Source: Ciona savignyi
Lineage: Eukaryota; Chordata; Ascidiacea; Phlebobranchia; Cionidae
Direction of reading: 5' to 3'
Assembly (NCBI GenBank): GCA_000149265.1
Contig: CH003228.1
Coordinates: 196,826-260,825, forward strand
Length of the DNA stretch: 64,000 nucleotides
The position numbers and the translations under genes were made by a program. Under the pieces are notes generated by a model. It saw only the letters and a list, made by a program, of their open reading frames with translations, made no database searches and had not been told where the DNA came from. Below, piece after piece: positions 1 to 13,914 of this stretch (position 1 is its first letter; the number at the start of each line of letters is the position of its first letter).

Positions 1-3000
1 GTGTGGCTGTAATCATACATCCACTCACAGAAGTGATTGGCAAGATCAAAACCCCTGTAAGAATTGAAATTTAAAACAATTCATTTGCATGTTTTACAAT
101 TTCAAGTAAAGGCCGTTTAGTACCTGTAGTTATAACTGCTGTATTCAAAATCAATCATTTGAACTGGATTTCCTTGACATTCACGGTCACTGTACAGTAG
201 GTTACCTATGAAAATTATTTAAAAATTATATTTTAAAAATGGTAGGGTCTGTTGAAACAAAAAACTAAAGAATGTCAGATAAATCATTGTGTCCAGTAAA
301 ACCAAGTTCAGAACAAATTGACGTTCATGCTTGATTGTACAGTCCTTATTTACAAATAATTTTAAGATAAAGTCGAATTTTATATGAAATAACAAAAAAG
401 TCAATAAAACATACCTTCTTGTATGTCATTATGGCAGAACACGACAACATCTTGCTTCGATATCAGGCGACTAAAAATAATTAATTGTATTATATTTTAA
501 ATTTAACCTGCCTTTTAGACCTAGCTTAACCAACTTTATGACCGATAACGAATCTTAGGTACGAAATCTTGATATAAAAGAGTAAAATACAAAATAACAG
601 TTTCAATTGGATTGGCGAATATTAAAGAACTCCCCAGAGGTATGATGGGTTTATTAAAAACTGTAGCAATAATCCCATACTTCCAACTAGCTGTATTAAC
701 TTTATTAACCCAAACTAATCGGACATATAAAATGAACATGTTGCTTTTCCTTACTCCAGGGATAAATTTGACTATTCCAACTTAATGCACTTAATTAAAA
801 ATGATGATGTTGCATTGTCCTTAAATTTCTTTATCTGATTAACTACATGGTTAAGCTGACATTAAACAAAAATGTCTATTTTAGTGATCATTTTACAGTT
901 CAGTTCTATTCTATCAGTGTATTTTATAACTTACTTCACAAATTTCACTTCAGAATCAATGTCACAGGCACAAAGCTTTAGAAACATTGATTGCTTATGT
1001 TGATCTTCGAAAAAAGCAGATTTGGTGTTTTCCAAATACCTAAAAATACATATAAACAGTGTGAATAATTTTGTGGGTGTTACAAACTCGTGAGGTTAAA
1101 TATAAAAGTGCAGTTTCGATTGGCCAAATAAAAGTACAATAACCAGCAACAAAAATATTAGGAAAGCTATAACAAGCAATACACAATAAAAAAAATACAT
1201 ACGTTAATAGTTTGGAAATTATAAAGCTTGGATCTTTTTTCACTGGCATGTTTAAAGAATGGTATTCTACGATGCGCCTTGCGATATGTCGTGATGTGGA
1301 TGGTTCGAATAAATCAGTTGTGCACAAGGTTCGGCTCTATATTAGAGAAATATTATTCAGGTAAGCTTGACTTACAGTGTGCCCAGAATTTTTTTGATGG
1401 AACTCATGGCAGAGTAAAATTTGCTGGAAAAAGTTATTAAAAAAAATGTTGCTTGAAAAAAAGATATTAATGTTTAAACTAATGTAAAAGTTTGTTGGAT
1501 GCAAGAGGTGCAAAATGGCATTAAGGCCAATTTTAAGTAAAAAAGATTTTTGTCGGCTCACTCAGGACTTAAAGTGCTTTTATGTTTACTCACAATGATA
1601 TATGAGACACTATCTTTTGCAAACAGTCCAAAGTACAGTCGCAACACAATCTTGTTTTTTATCCTTGAGTAACAAACAACTACTTACAGGTAAATACTCC
1701 TCAAGCCGACCTCCTGGGAAAACAGCAAAAAGCTTTGGACCAACTTTTCGCTCAGCAAGTATGGAAAATACAACACTCTCCTGGATTTGAGCTTTAAAAT
1801 CCTAAAAAAAACATTGTTCAGTCAACCGAATAGATATATACTGGTAAAAGTTAATTCAGCTCATCAAAAGAATACATTAACTGTACCGTACTTACTTGTA
1901 AAATGAGACCATATATCCGCAGAAGTACAGTATTTGGGTAAACACTATCATTGTCATTTGACCTATACTTTGGGGGTAAATTGCAAATGTAGAGTTTGTT
2001 CGTGAGTCCACCCCTGTAACAATTAAAATTTTCAATATAGAAAATGATTTCTCTAAAACAGACTTACCCCAAAGTGTTAACTTCAAATTCATGGATAGAG
2101 ATTTCAGACCAAGGTCCACCTAAATACTCTTTGCATAGTTGATATGCTTGTGTCACTTCTTCTGACCTGAAAATATCATAGTACTGTACTAGATTGAATA
2201 AGGTGGATTATAGGACAATATTTTAACAATTTTAAATAGTAGGGTAGGCTGTAAACTCTTTATTTAACAAAAAAAATATCACACACAGAAATAGAAATAA
2301 GCAGAAACTATTAAAGACCTCAGTTTTCCCAGTCCCAAATCCATTTCATCTGGACCTGGCTTTACGTTTCGGTAGTAAAGGAGATGCCATCATGCTATTG
2401 TTTATGTGATATTGTTTACCACACCACCAAAGAGCTCGTTCTGTTAATAATTAATTGCTAATAGACGGAACAAAACTAATACATAAACACAGTTGTCTGC
2501 AACAACATTATAAATATTGTAATTCTAACAAAATTATCTTTACAGTTACAGTACATCTTAAACATTCTGAATATATACCGGCAACATCAAGCAAACAAAA
2601 AAACTTTGTCTGTTTTCTATGTAAAACAGCCCTTTTAAACAACTAGACAACACACAAACTTTTATTTTTTTTCACTGACACAGCACTTGTGTTAGCTTGC
2701 TGACAGTTGGTGAGCAAAGTTCAAATAAAAGTTTGTATGGCCTGATACCTTGTATCAATTAATATGGAGCACAGAATTCTCCAGGGTACAAAGTACAAAG
2801 TTCACATACAGTGATTGCAAGCAAATTTCAGTATCAAACACAAAACTACTACAAATCATTTACCCAATCTACCATTTACCAATTATATTTCTTTGGATAC
2901 ACAATGTCATAAATTGAGGTTAAATATATAAACCAATTTTTAAAAATTAACTGAAGCTTTAATGTACCGCACTAAAAACTAATAAATCTAACCTGGATGT

Positions 3001-4154
3001 AGTTCTTCATTTATCAACAAATTAATTTTAGATGGCATATATATATTGAGACGTGAATGCCAAACCTAATGAATAAATAATAAATTTATGATACCGTCCT
3101 ATACAATACTACACTTTCCCCTTAAAGAAAAGGGTTCAGTTAAGTTACATATGTATTGGGCAAGTCATTTTAAATGAAATTATAGGAGCAAACTAAATAT
3201 AAGAAAGCTATTGTTTAGGGAGTGCAATATAAAAAAGCTTTGTTTAGGGAGTGCAATATAAAAAAGCTACTGAAGAGAGAAAGGGGCTATTATGATCATA
3301 CACAGTTTCAAGTACCTTCTACCACGTACTGGTATGGTAATATAGAAGTATGCTTGATAAGCGTATCAGCGGTGTCTTATGACCATATATGAAACAGACC
3401 CTTACGTAAAACATGCTGAAATTAGTCATTCACACATTACGTGGAAAAATGTTATATAAAAATAAAATTACCACGTATAATTGCATGTAGCAGTCTAGTC
3501 GTCTACGTCACACAAACGTAACTTAAAGAAAATTTATCACGGAAAAAATATTAAAATAAAAAATACGTTTTTGAACAAAGACGCGAATTGCATCATCTAC
3601 GCACAAACGTTTCATGAGTTGCTATTATTATCTATACAAATGTTAAAGAAGATTAACTGAAATGTTTATAATTGTTTACGCATACAGTAAACCTATCGCG
3701 TGTACATCGACTGTGAATAAAGCTGTTTTCTTTCATGGTCGGTTGACTAAACTTGCCTTCTTCTATTCTAAACCAGTGCCCGTCATGGAAGGGCAAAAAC
3801 ATTAAACAGGTGTATTCTCGCATTCGATATGAAAACTTACAGTTTAGCGCGTGACAAGTCTGTAATAACGTACTTACTATAGTTTTATTAAATAAACATG
3901 GCTGTAACAACGAAAATTAAAGCATTTTTACACCACGAACAAAATAGCCGGGATTGCGAAAATATGAGTGATATTAATATTACCACAGCGCTTTTTAGTT
4001 AAAACCAAACTAAATAATTTACCCAATTCGTACACAATAAATAAACGAGGCAGTCTTACCCCAAACGACGCAAAGGTGAGTTGTCATTTTCATATGAACA
4101 GCAACCATCTGCAGTCGATGGATGAATATTGTACACTGCTTTCATAACATTCAT
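1..4154 (-). CDS. CHKA/B: Choline/ethanolamine kinase, 3' end beyond the window
   Basis: Phosphorylates choline (and usually ethanolamine) with ATP, the first step of the Kennedy route to phosphatidylcholine; cytosolic. Exons on minus: 4060-4154, 2068-2166, 1896-2013, 1688-1801, 1203-1336, 935-1039, 415-470, 124-205 and 1-54 (incomplete); every junction keeps phase. The start is the first ATG after an in-frame TGA. Visible family marks are a nucleotide-loop segment LGGGLTNKL, then VLLRIYG, ESVVFSILAERKVGPKLF, the catalytic Brenner motif VVFCHNDIQEGN (split by an intron after EG), the metal-binding MIDFEYSSYNYRGFD, and NHFCEWMYDYSH. The N-terminus is short, about 32 residues before the conserved helix, compared with the long proline-rich head of vertebrate CHKA. 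Intron 1 is 1.9 kb, the rest are small. CHKA and CHKB cannot be told apart from this part; an ethanolamine-only kinase is less likely given the close match to choline kinases. Confidence 0.93.
3212..3268. repeat. Perfect 28-bp tandem duplication in intron 1
   Basis: Two identical copies, 3212-3239 and 3241-3268, of a unit that begins TGTTTAGGGAGTGC, separated by one base. It lies inside the first intron of the choline kinase gene and looks like a recent replication slip. No function is evident. Confidence 0.9.
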
Positions 4155-7100
4155 GCTTCAGATATAAAAATTACAGAGTTGATAAATTCACAATCTGCCA
4201 AACAAAATATAGATATAAGTTTAATGAATGTAAGTTTGGGTTATGATTCGTTTATAGTCTAGTGTTTTTCTCAATATAACGGTAAACTTACAGACCTACT
4301 TTCGGTTAGAAGGCACTGAGAGACTCTAAAGAAATGGCCTCTGCGTTCTTCGTTTACAGTTAGTAAAATTACGCTCCAGTACCCTCACAAACAAATTCTC
4401 CTTTTTCCCTCGCCAATTACACAAAATGTAGTTCTCCAATTACGTCTGTAATCTTTTCTACTCAAAACAGTTTAACGCATAAACAATATTATAGCTCAGA
4501 CTATAACAAGGCTGTGTCGTAACTTAGATGTAATAGACTTAAACAACAGTTAACTCATATTGAAATGACTGACTATCATCGTGTAAAAGCATGATGTAAT
4601 GATATGAGCGTAACACTACAGGCGCACTCTCAGTACTGTCTGATGATTTGCTCAAAGCGACCGTTGGTGATATAGGCGCAGATAATAATGGAAAATGACG
4701 TAATCAATGCCCGAAAAACATAAACACCCACTGTTTGACCCAAGTACAATGTGAACAGGCCAACTGTTTTATAGTCGTTTATTTGTAGGCTACTGTTTTA
4801 CTGCAAAGCTAATAGTTATGCCAGAAAGCCATACAATAATTTAAAATACTGTTCAAAGGTCGCAACAACAACTTCATGAATCTGAACCTAGTAAACTGTG
4901 ATTTCACGACCGCGGAACCAACTTTATCCTGGTCATATATCGTATCAATATCTCGTTAAATAGCTTCTACGTAAACAAATTCGAAATGTTGTTTATGTTG
5001 TTGGCTCAAAAATGATGCAATCCATTAAACTTAATCCCAAAATAGATCGATAGAATTAAATTGAGGTGTCGAATGTGTAATCTTTGTAATATTTGATTTT
5101 AAACTTCGTTACAGCTAATATCGCATAAATGTCTTCGCTTACCATACAAAGCGATATTGATTTTTGTTTTAGTCGACACGGTCGGTAGTTATTAACCCCA
5201 AAAGTTCCTTCAGTAGGCTATATGCTTCAGCTATTTCAGTTCAATAATGCAAGCGCACTATGGTACACGGCATTATGAATCAGTTAACTTTTGACGATTA
5301 ATATTTAAGTAAACGTGCACATTCCCAAATTGTAAAAAACTTTTAATTTGATGATTCTACAAAGTGATAACAAAATCGCCTTTCTTTGAATGCAAAACCT
5401 CAGAGTTACATATTCAAAAATTATGCAACGAATTTCCTTTGGTACAATCAAACAACGAACACAATTTGAAAAAGTCAAAAACAAAATGTGAACCCTTACG
5501 GAACACTTTTTTATACGAAATGTAAATAAAATCGTTGCAAAATTGTGTCTCTTGATTGTTGTTAAAATTTCTTATACAACTAACACGTATAAAATCATTT
5601 GCAGTCATAAATTAGTCCTTCGGGCCCGCTATATTCAGACGAATTCTCCTGAGATAAAGGTTGTGGTTTTTCATTATCATCTTATCCTAAATATAGTCAA
5701 CTGATATTCATGAGTTACTTTTATGTTAAACTCGTGATAAAATGTACAGTATTTAAAATATCTTCATACCAAGCAAAAATCATAAAGAAGAGAAAGATAT
5801 ACCAAAAAACGCGTGTAACGGTCCGTTCTATCGGGACGGGTCTAAAATCGTGACCTTAATTTTAGTTATAGCGTTTTGCTATTTAAAAGTTTGAACTTAT
5901 AAAAAATATTCGCACCGCTTCTGTTTTTGATATGTTCGGTATGTATTTTTTTACTGGGTGGTTTTAGTACCCTATGTACGTTATACATTGTTTGTTGTGG
6001 ATGATGGCAAGCATTGTTGCTTGTTCGTATAACTATATAAATTGTACTAATATAAGTGTTATATTACAAGTAGCCCGTGTTGAAACTGTATGGTGTTTCG
6101 GCCTGATTTAAGGTAGTCCGGTATAGTATTTGTAGAGTATCCTTGGATTTTTATTTTACCGGCCCATGTTTTGAACCCCTCATGTTCTCGTCACCAACAG
6201 CGTTTTTGTATAAATTGTTGTATCGGTCGCGTTAACCTTAGACCACAAGACCGAAAAAGACATCTTTCAATTTAATTCACCAAATCAGGTAGACCGTTTT
6301 TCTAACCCCACCTATTGCAGTATGCAGGGTTTTCAACATGTGTTCCACACGTTTAACCACAGTGCTTGACCAAATGATAAGTTAATTGTAAAATTGTACT
6401 GTTCCTCATTTATTTTGAATAAACTGCCGGGTGCTTTTTAGCGTGTCATGAAACAGCTTAGCGAAATAGCTTCGGGTTTGACATGGTGCCGCTAACTATT
6501 AATCTCTTCGGTGGGTGACGTAATCTTTACGATAGCTGGGAACCGCTGTATTAAGAAAAGTTGCTCAGTTGACGCGAGCACAAAGCAACTTCCAAGTTAC
6601 AACAGTTTACTCTGTCGGACTCGTTTCGGTAACATGTGACCTCAATCGCATATATCAGCTTTTTTTCTTAACTTGCAAACTAGGTCGAATTCGTACGAAG
6701 ATATATTTACTCGGTAGTTCATTAAGTAATTTGCCTCAAAACAAGTTTACTTTGTGTCACGCAAACTTCTCTAGTAAGGTAAGTGTACACTTAAAAGATA
6801 AATAATTGTCTAGAAGAGGAGTATTTTCCTAATGCCAGGTCTAACAGTCGTGTTAAATGATGCCCACGGATTTTTGCTGACATTTATAAACACTTCACAG
6901 TGGTTGCTTCAACGCTTATTGACATACAACGCAGCGCGCTTCCTGTACTCCGGTTCAACACATTAGTCTCATATACTATACAGTATACATGTATAATGAG
7001 TGGAGCGGTAATGTAGTTTTAACTTCATTTATAGTCAGTCATCCCGAAAGCCGATAAAATGTTGGGTCTTTCATAGGTACTTGTATAAAAGAGAAAATAA

Positions 7101-8017
7101 TTACGTGGCAAGGCAAATTAGTACAGATTATTAATAGCGTTAATATTATTTGTGTTAACAAGTATAGGGTTCTATACTTGTTAACTATTTAACATACTTT
7201 TATGTTGTATTTACATAAAGGCATGGTTTTAAAAATATGTTAAGACAGTGCGTGATAAAAAGTCTTTTGTACTAAGTATCTAGATGACGTTGCCGAAACA
7301 TATTCGCTACATTGTGCTGAAACATATTGATGTAGTTGCAAAGACGTGTAAAGTGGTCTGTTATAAATAACTTTATTATTGCCGTGACGTCGCTTCTTGT
7401 GAGGATATTGATCACTAACTGCTTTTATATAGATTTATAGAACAAACAGTTTTAAAAAAGGCGTTGATATAAACATACCCAGTAATTAACATACGAGCTC
7501 GTGTTAGAACGTTAAGTTTAGTTTAGTATATTGCGTAGTAGTCGGTTTACACACAAGTTATTGTGTCTACAAGCTTGAGACATTCTGCGCAACAGGAAAT
7601 GAGCATTACATATTTCAACATCATATTCCCCAACCAATAGACGTCAATGTTGTAATAAGATTTCACCAACGTACTATATAGCCATATGTTCAGCTAAGAT
7701 GTCATTCCATCAGCATTTTAAACGGGAGAGTTGTACAAGCCATAGCTTGCTTTAAGCAGAAATATCAAGTATGATGATTTACATGTTGCATTAGGTGAAA
7801 TATTTTGGCCAATGTGCGCTCAGTAGAGGCATTGCATATAGCTAAACAGAAATAAATAATGGTAAATACGTAATTTATTGTGTGTTGATTTTGTGTTCTT
7901 ACTGTATAAAGTACACATATAACACAGGTTGCATTTTCGTTAGATTTTAATTGAACACTTTTAATATAAAATGCAAAAGCCAGTGTGACAGTTGAAAATA
8001 CATAACACCAAATTGCC
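4155..8017. other. Intergenic stretch between divergent genes
   Basis: About 3.9 kb between the start codons of the choline kinase gene (minus) and the Rho GTPase gene (plus), so both promoters should lie here. I see no coding exon with good splice sites, no RNA gene and no SINE. The only recognisable item is one copy of a dispersed hairpin-bearing repeat at about 6186-6256. Open frames here are short, AT-rich and resemble nothing. Confidence 0.6.
6186..6256 (+). repeat. Dispersed hairpin-bearing repeat, copy 1
   Basis: Shares the order TTTTTGTATAA, then TATCGGTCGCGTTAACC, then CCACAAGACCG with copies at 20184-20280 and 27100-27180. The core GGTCGCGTTAACC is roughly complementary to the following GGTCACACGACC in the best copy, so it could form an imperfect hairpin. 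Likely a fragment of a mobile element. Confidence 0.6.
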
Positions 8018-10488
8018 ATGGAAAGACTGCCCGATGACGTCAAAGGTAATTTCTCAGATCCCCAGACGCAGATGAAATGTGTAGTCGTGGGGGACGGAGG
8101 GTGCGGAAAGACGTCGATGCTGGTAGTATATACTGAAGGAGAGTTCCCTGAGGTGGCTAAGTTGTGGTTAATAATATTACTACAGTATCACTTTTTAAAA
8201 TACTTTTTGTTATCTATAAGAACACTACAGTTCTAAATAATGTTCATATCAATAAAACGTATAGAAATAAAAACAGAGTCATATCTATTATGTTCTAATC
8301 CCTTATGTTCTATAGATGTATACACCCACGGTTTTCGAAAATTACAGCAGAGAGGTGAATTTTAATCGAAAAAAAGCAATCCTAACACTGTGGGACACAG
8401 CAGGTATTTGGCCAAATGTAACCTTTTAAACAATTTAGTATTGTGGACTTTTCACATGTGCTGCGTAACATGTGGGAATGCAGTTTTGAAATAAGCATAC
8501 GACTTGTTTCCACGAATTTATCCCATAATTTGCACTGGGTGCATATCTTGATATGGAACAATCCACATTTGGGTAATGCACCCTGAAGAGTTTATCAAGA
8601 CATTTTAATTTGAATCAAATTTAATAAAATGGTAATCCGTTAAACTTTTTTGTTTGGAATGCACGAAAATAAAAATAAATTTTAAAACACATGAATTGAC
8701 AGAGCCAAAAATACAAAAAAAGGACGCCTGTATTTTGTTTTTAGTGCAGCTATTTTTGGTATAAATCGGTAATTGTAGATTAAATTCAACAATATACTAA
8801 ACAAAGTAAAATAATCAAACATATATAATTATAGTGAATAGAAACAATAGTATAAAAGAACCAAGGTTACTCCTGGAAACGTTTATTATATTATTGGGTC
8901 TGTTAAGAATTTCTTTGACGCGATTTACTCAGAATTTTCCACTGTAGATTCTAAACATATTTACCACACTTCAGTAAGATTTAACTCGATTGACAATTTT
9001 CTTTTATTTAATATAAAGCGTAAATCAGACTGATTAGTCTCAGTGCGATTAATTTTTGTGCATTTTCCCGCAAACGATTAAAGTTGTGTATGGAGCACCA
9101 TTGTTTTATTCATATTCATATATGCTCTATTCTCTATTGATTATGGTTTGTGTTTTTTTGATTCACGTAATACAATTTTAAATTTCTTACAATTTTGAAG
9201 AAAATATTTATTTTTATTCCGGGGATTTCGCCGATAATGCGCAAAATACTGAAAATTAGCCGATTTTTATTTTTTTCATAGAACAGAACTTGGGGTTTTT
9301 GTAGAATTTATGGTTAAGTCAAACTATCAACATGCCTATTAAGATTCCCATAAGTTTTACAATGATTGGATAACCCATTCTGTTGTTTCCTTTAAAATTG
9401 AGAGAAAGTGGCGCGAAACATTGACAAAAATAAATGGCGCAAAGATGCCAATATAAAACGGTGATCTAAACTTGTTTTCAATTTTACCGATATATTTTTA
9501 ACAAAGTTTTAAACAAAAACGGTTTGTTTATTTTAAACCTTTAGAAAAGAACGACGCCAAGTTTTTACTATAAATATGCCGGCGCAACGTTCATTTTATA
9601 ACCTTTAGCACAGGTTAAACTGTTTTTTATAGCATACATTAAAACAGCGTATTTTAGCCAAATATGCAAAAATTGAGTTCCGTTGTATATACCTTGCATA
9701 TTTATTTTTAAACTTGTTATATGACCGTATGAGGCAACAGGTCAGCCCATTTTTATATCTAGTTTGTCTTTTCACAGGACAGGAGGATTACGATCGGCTA
9801 AGACCTCTGTCTTATAACAATTCCGACGTCATCATTATCTGCTATGACGTCACAAACTTGTCAAGTTTTCAAAATGTGGAAATTCGGTGGTCGCCTGAAA
9901 TTCGCCATTTTTGCCCTCATACTCCAACTATGTTGGTCGCCTGCAAAACCGACCTTAGGTTGTCCGTGTCCTCAAATGCGATGTCAAGATCTGCTTCAAT
10001 GGCAACAACTTTAACCACAAGCGGAACCGCAATGGAAATGACGTCGTCGAATTTAAGTTTGAATTCGAGCAGTGGTGCACAAATCGAAGAGAAAACTTTC
10101 GTTACTTCAGAAATGGTATACCAAACTGTGCAGTTGTAAATTTTCTACCTATGTATATGAGACGTTTTTTGTTTATTTAATGTTTATGTTAAATGTTATT
10201 ACTGAAACTAATGATTCAATTTCCTTTAGTATGTATCATTTTCAACGTACCATTTCCCGTTTCACATGCAAATTGTCAGTCAGCGACCTACTAAAATTAA
10301 ATCATGTATAAACAAACTAAATCTTTTTTTAGGGTGAGAAAATGGCCAAGCATATCAACGTAACCCATTTCGTCGAATGCTCGGCAAAGGAAGGTTTCAA
10401 CATTGAACATGTATTTGAACTCGCCATAGATTGCGTTGTGAGAAGCGATTCCGATGCCACTTCGGAGTGTTGTTGCTTAGTACTGTGA
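8018..10488 (+). CDS. Rho family small GTPase, RhoD/RhoF type, with a Ser/Thr-rich insertion
   Basis: A membrane-anchored GTP switch for actin organisation. Four exons, all in phase: 8018-8152, 8316-8403, 9778-10115, 10333-10488; 238 residues. Motifs in order: P-loop GDGGCGKTS, effector region [10 protein letters not shown]3 [14 protein letters not shown], Rho-type [13 protein letters not shown]4 CKTDLR, G5 ECSAK, and C-terminal CaaX box CLVL preceded by two more cysteines. The final Leu predicts geranylgeranylation, and the neighbouring cysteines could be palmitoylated. The wording around [11 protein letters not shown] and CKTDLR resembles RhoF (Rif) and RhoD more than RhoA, Rac or Cdc42. 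Oddity: 66 residues separate KTDLR from ECSAK against 35 in RhoA, and the extra part (within exon 3) is nearly all Ser, Thr, Asn, Ala and Met where the Rho insert helix normally sits. The polybasic stretch before CaaX is also missing; it is acidic (SDSDATSE). Confidence 0.92.
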
Positions 10489-11962
10489 TGGGGATACGTT
10501 CTACTTTTTTAAATCTTAATTAGTTTTAATAGTGAAGTAGGATGATGGCCAAAGTAACGCAGGTAGTAAAATCAACTTCCGTTATAGAAGTTTGACGTTT
10601 CCGACCAAATGTGTTTTATAATAATTTTTAATGATTTGTTTTTATTTTGCAATCATAAGTGCTGTAAAGTTTATTTTTTATTTTTTTGCAATCAAGCACT
10701 TTTTTAGAAATCTAGCACTTCTTTATATGAAGCAATCTATCTCGAAATTTTCCGTTGTAATGGCTGGCCTGTCGATCGCAGTTGCGCAGACAAAAACTAT
10801 AGAAATCATATTATTTAAATTTTGTCATCCTTATTGAACTGTTTATTTTGGCTGCCCCTTATAAGCTGCAAAACTTTATTAGACAAAATGTAAATCACCA
10901 CTGTCTAAAAACTATTAACAAAATTGTTATAATTTCTCTTCAACAACCCTTTTCACAGATTATATTTCGTGACCTTTTTGTCCACACATCATTTTTACTT
11001 TTATTATATATAAAATATGACAAAGTTTTTCGGCCTATATTTTAGTGGAATTTTGTATTATTATATAGAATTCCTGTAAAGTATAGACTTTGAAAGCATA
11101 GACGCTTTCGTTTGCAATGTCGAATATAAGAGAAAACAAGGAAGTGTCAACCGCGTGCATTCAGCTCCATTCACTTGTATTTCACCGTGACATGGCTTCT
11201 CATGCACAGTAGCGTCATGTGGATAATCCTTGCAAAGAAAGGTGTTTAGCGGGTATCACCCTAACTTGTCTGGGTGAATAGGTTGTACTTAAAACTAAAG
11301 CAATTATTATTTATATGCTACACAGAGCAATAGCTTTTGGTAACTCAACGGTGTCACTATAGGTAAAGTGTGCCAGTATGATAACGCCCCGTATGTCTTC
11401 TCATTTACTGGGACAAAACATGAATTATCGGGGAAAATTGGGTTATTTTATTTTTACACCAAATTCCTCACATACGTCTACCAATGGCATTAAATATAGA
11501 GTAAATAGTCAGTAATAATCTCACGATATCGGCAATGAACATAAATTTGCAGTTTTGGGGGTTAAGTGTCTGACGGTAAATTTCTTTTTTTTTAAATAAT
11601 ATTGGTAAAAGTTTCACTTGTGCCCATACTTGGTCCAGTTGGTTAGCTCTGCATAACATGACGGAAAAAAGGTAAGCGAGCTAAATTAAATTACTTAAGT
11701 TGTACAGCTCGTTCTTAGTTTGCCAGGCAAGCTTTGTTAAAAAAATTACAAAATAAATAAATAAACGGGAACACGAGAAAAATATCCATGGGCACTGAGT
11801 ACTTAAATATATATAAAAAGGAAAGCACAAAACATAAACAATCTGAATGAAATTATTTTTTTGAAGACCAAAACGGTTTTATTACAGGTAAATAAAAAAT
11901 GGTTTATTCATTTTGTCTAACACATAATACATCTTTTTTTTTCCAGTAACAGGTTACCCGCT
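10489..11962. other. Non-coding stretch after the Rho gene
   Basis: About 1.5 kb between the Rho GTPase stop codon and the last exon of the small membrane protein gene on minus. It should hold both 3' untranslated regions, as the genes converge. No exon, RNA gene or clear repeat was seen. Confidence 0.55.
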
Positions 11963-12731
11963 CTAACTCACTAGAAAAATAAAAATAATGTTAATTTTAG
12001 TGCTGAACTTCTTTAGTTTATACAAAAATTGTTTATGTTTCTTTATTTGAATCTTGGCAATTACACATGCTGACATACGCACCAGGCAGGAATTTTAGAG
12101 AGCAATACCACAATGGCAAGTAGGCTTACCTCTAAAAGCAACATAGATACCATAGGAAATGCCTGCAATCGCCCCCATTACGAACAAAGCTATTACTATA
12201 GACATCCCAACACGGAAAGTCGTTGACCCGGTGTTCCGCTGCGGAATAATCAAGTTGTTACGTAACTTTCTGAAGATTTATTGTCATGTTAAAACAATTT
12301 GTTAAGGAATACGGATAAAAATTGTAGAATACGGATTAAAAATTGTCTCACAAACCTTAATCTTTATTAACACTGTCAGTACACGTTTACTTTTGTAGGT
12401 AAATATAATTAGTAACATGTATAGGATGTGCTAGCTTCAGTCGGGAGGACAAAAAAGTGTGAGTGAAGCAGGAAAACTTGCTACTAATGGTATTCGAAAC
12501 CATGAACGCAGTCTATGCGCCAATACATCTCTCTTTTTGCGCATTTATATAAATAACCTATGGTTGATAAAGATAGATTGTCATACATACCGTCGGAGGA
12601 GGCGGTACGGGGACTGGATGATGAATGGAGTAAGCGGTGGGAGGTGGTGGCTGGAAACCGAAGACTGGATTATTGTATACTGGAGCTGCTAATCCTTCAC
12701 CTGAGGTCTCTGTGTAACCTACAGAAGTCAT
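11963..12731 (-). CDS. Small proline-rich single-pass membrane protein
   Basis: Unrecognised. Three exons on minus (12591-12731, 12130-12238, 11963-11970) give 85 residues; the last exon holds only the end of one codon, a serine codon and the stop. The first exon encodes a polar, proline-rich head (FQPPPPTAYSIHH, then PVPVPPPPT), of a kind that can bind WW or SH3 domains. The second encodes RNTGSTTFR followed by a hydrophobic segment (VGMSIVIALFVMGAIAGISY) and a short tail. There is no signal peptide, so the likely topology is a single membrane anchor with a cytosolic N-terminus. A second gene of similar plan lies 0.6 kb upstream on the same strand. Splice sites are canonical and phase is kept, but there is no homologue I can name, so the model is moderately sure. 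Confidence 0.55.
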
Positions 12732-13356
12732 TTTTTTCTATTCTTCCAGTTTCTTGTAAGTAAAAAACCGATAATCTCTACGATTGCTATAAATCAAACA
12801 ATTTTTTTATACAGACGCTTTATTTAATTAAACCAACTTAACAGTCTGTACATATTTTCCTTTACAGAACTACCTTTAAAATAGCTTTTTAAAGCCTTGT
12901 TGAAATCAAACGATCTATTTCACCAAATACCATGGACATTATTTTATATATACACTTCGCCTACCATCCGTAAAAAATATAAACTCACAATCACACAGCA
13001 CGGTAACATGAGAATAACCCGTTGTTGGTCACAAGGTAGGTGTTGTAATCTCTACAACAAAGTATAAGGTTTGCGACGATGTAAGACGATCTCTTTGTAT
13101 TCATTAAATCCTCCTCATGTTGTTATAGAGAAATGAACAAAACAAATACCTTCGAATTCTTTTATTGCACTGTCAAAATAGTAATAAAAACGTATAACTT
13201 GTATTATAAACAGTCTAATACGAAACAAGACAAAACCGAAATGCGCAGTGTTTGCATATTTGATAACACGTTTTGCTTATCCTTTGCTTATATTTGGATA
13301 AGCAATTCTGCTTAAAATCTAAAACGGCCACTGCAGTTTTTTATATACCCCTTTCT

Positions 13357-13914
13357 TTAATAGTTTACGTAGTAGTTGTCATCATAACTGTCTGTAAAAT
13401 ATTATTTTAGTTAAACAAACTGTATTAAAGGTATATACTTCTTTCCTACCGGGGTAATAAATCGAATAGGTCGTGTTTGTTGGGTTTGCTTGCTCTGAAA
13501 GATAAATACGAATCGGTATAGTGATTATTAGCATGTAAAATATAGGAAATGTATTGTTGAATACCTGCAGCAAAATATAATCCAAGTGCGGTTGCTGCTA
13601 TTACAACACATATGACCAGTACCGTCGCTATGACCTTAACCATTAACGGTGTTTGCTTGAATCGTTCCTATAAATGTAAATGTAACAACAAAGCCTTTGT
13701 ATATAAGCATATTTCTTACAATAAAAGATCTTTGTATCGTTTCCTCTGTTTCGCCATTTGAAGGTGTTGCGAGCATTGGTTGAACATGGTTCGCTTCTGC
13801 CACGTTATGTTTTAAAACATTTTCCTCCTCTATTAGTACACCCGTTCCGCCCAAGGATAAGAGAAAACCAACCGTTGCTGGCCCACGACCTTTCAGGCTC
13901 GTACTGGTACTCAT
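13357..13914 (-). CDS. Small single-pass membrane protein with Tyr/Asp-rich tail
   Basis: Unrecognised. Four exons on minus (13720-13914, 13565-13667, 13450-13494, 13357-13391) keep phase and give 125 residues. An in-frame upstream ATG at 13953 would add 13 residues; I prefer the internal one (MSTSTSLKGRG) without strong grounds. Residues 1-65 are polar, then a basic stretch ERFKQTP leads into one strong hydrophobic segment (VIATVLVICVVIAATALGLY), followed by a short tail with an N-glycosylation sequon (NTT) and a tyrosine-rich end (YYPDSYDDNYYVNY). It resembles the neighbour at 11963-12731 in size, exon plan and single membrane anchor, but not clearly in sequence. A type II or III membrane protein is inferred; function unknown. 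Confidence 0.6.

Noticed and set aside
3653..3910. An 85-codon open frame on minus
   Set aside because: It lies inside choline kinase intron 1, has no splice support in that gene's phase and resembles nothing.
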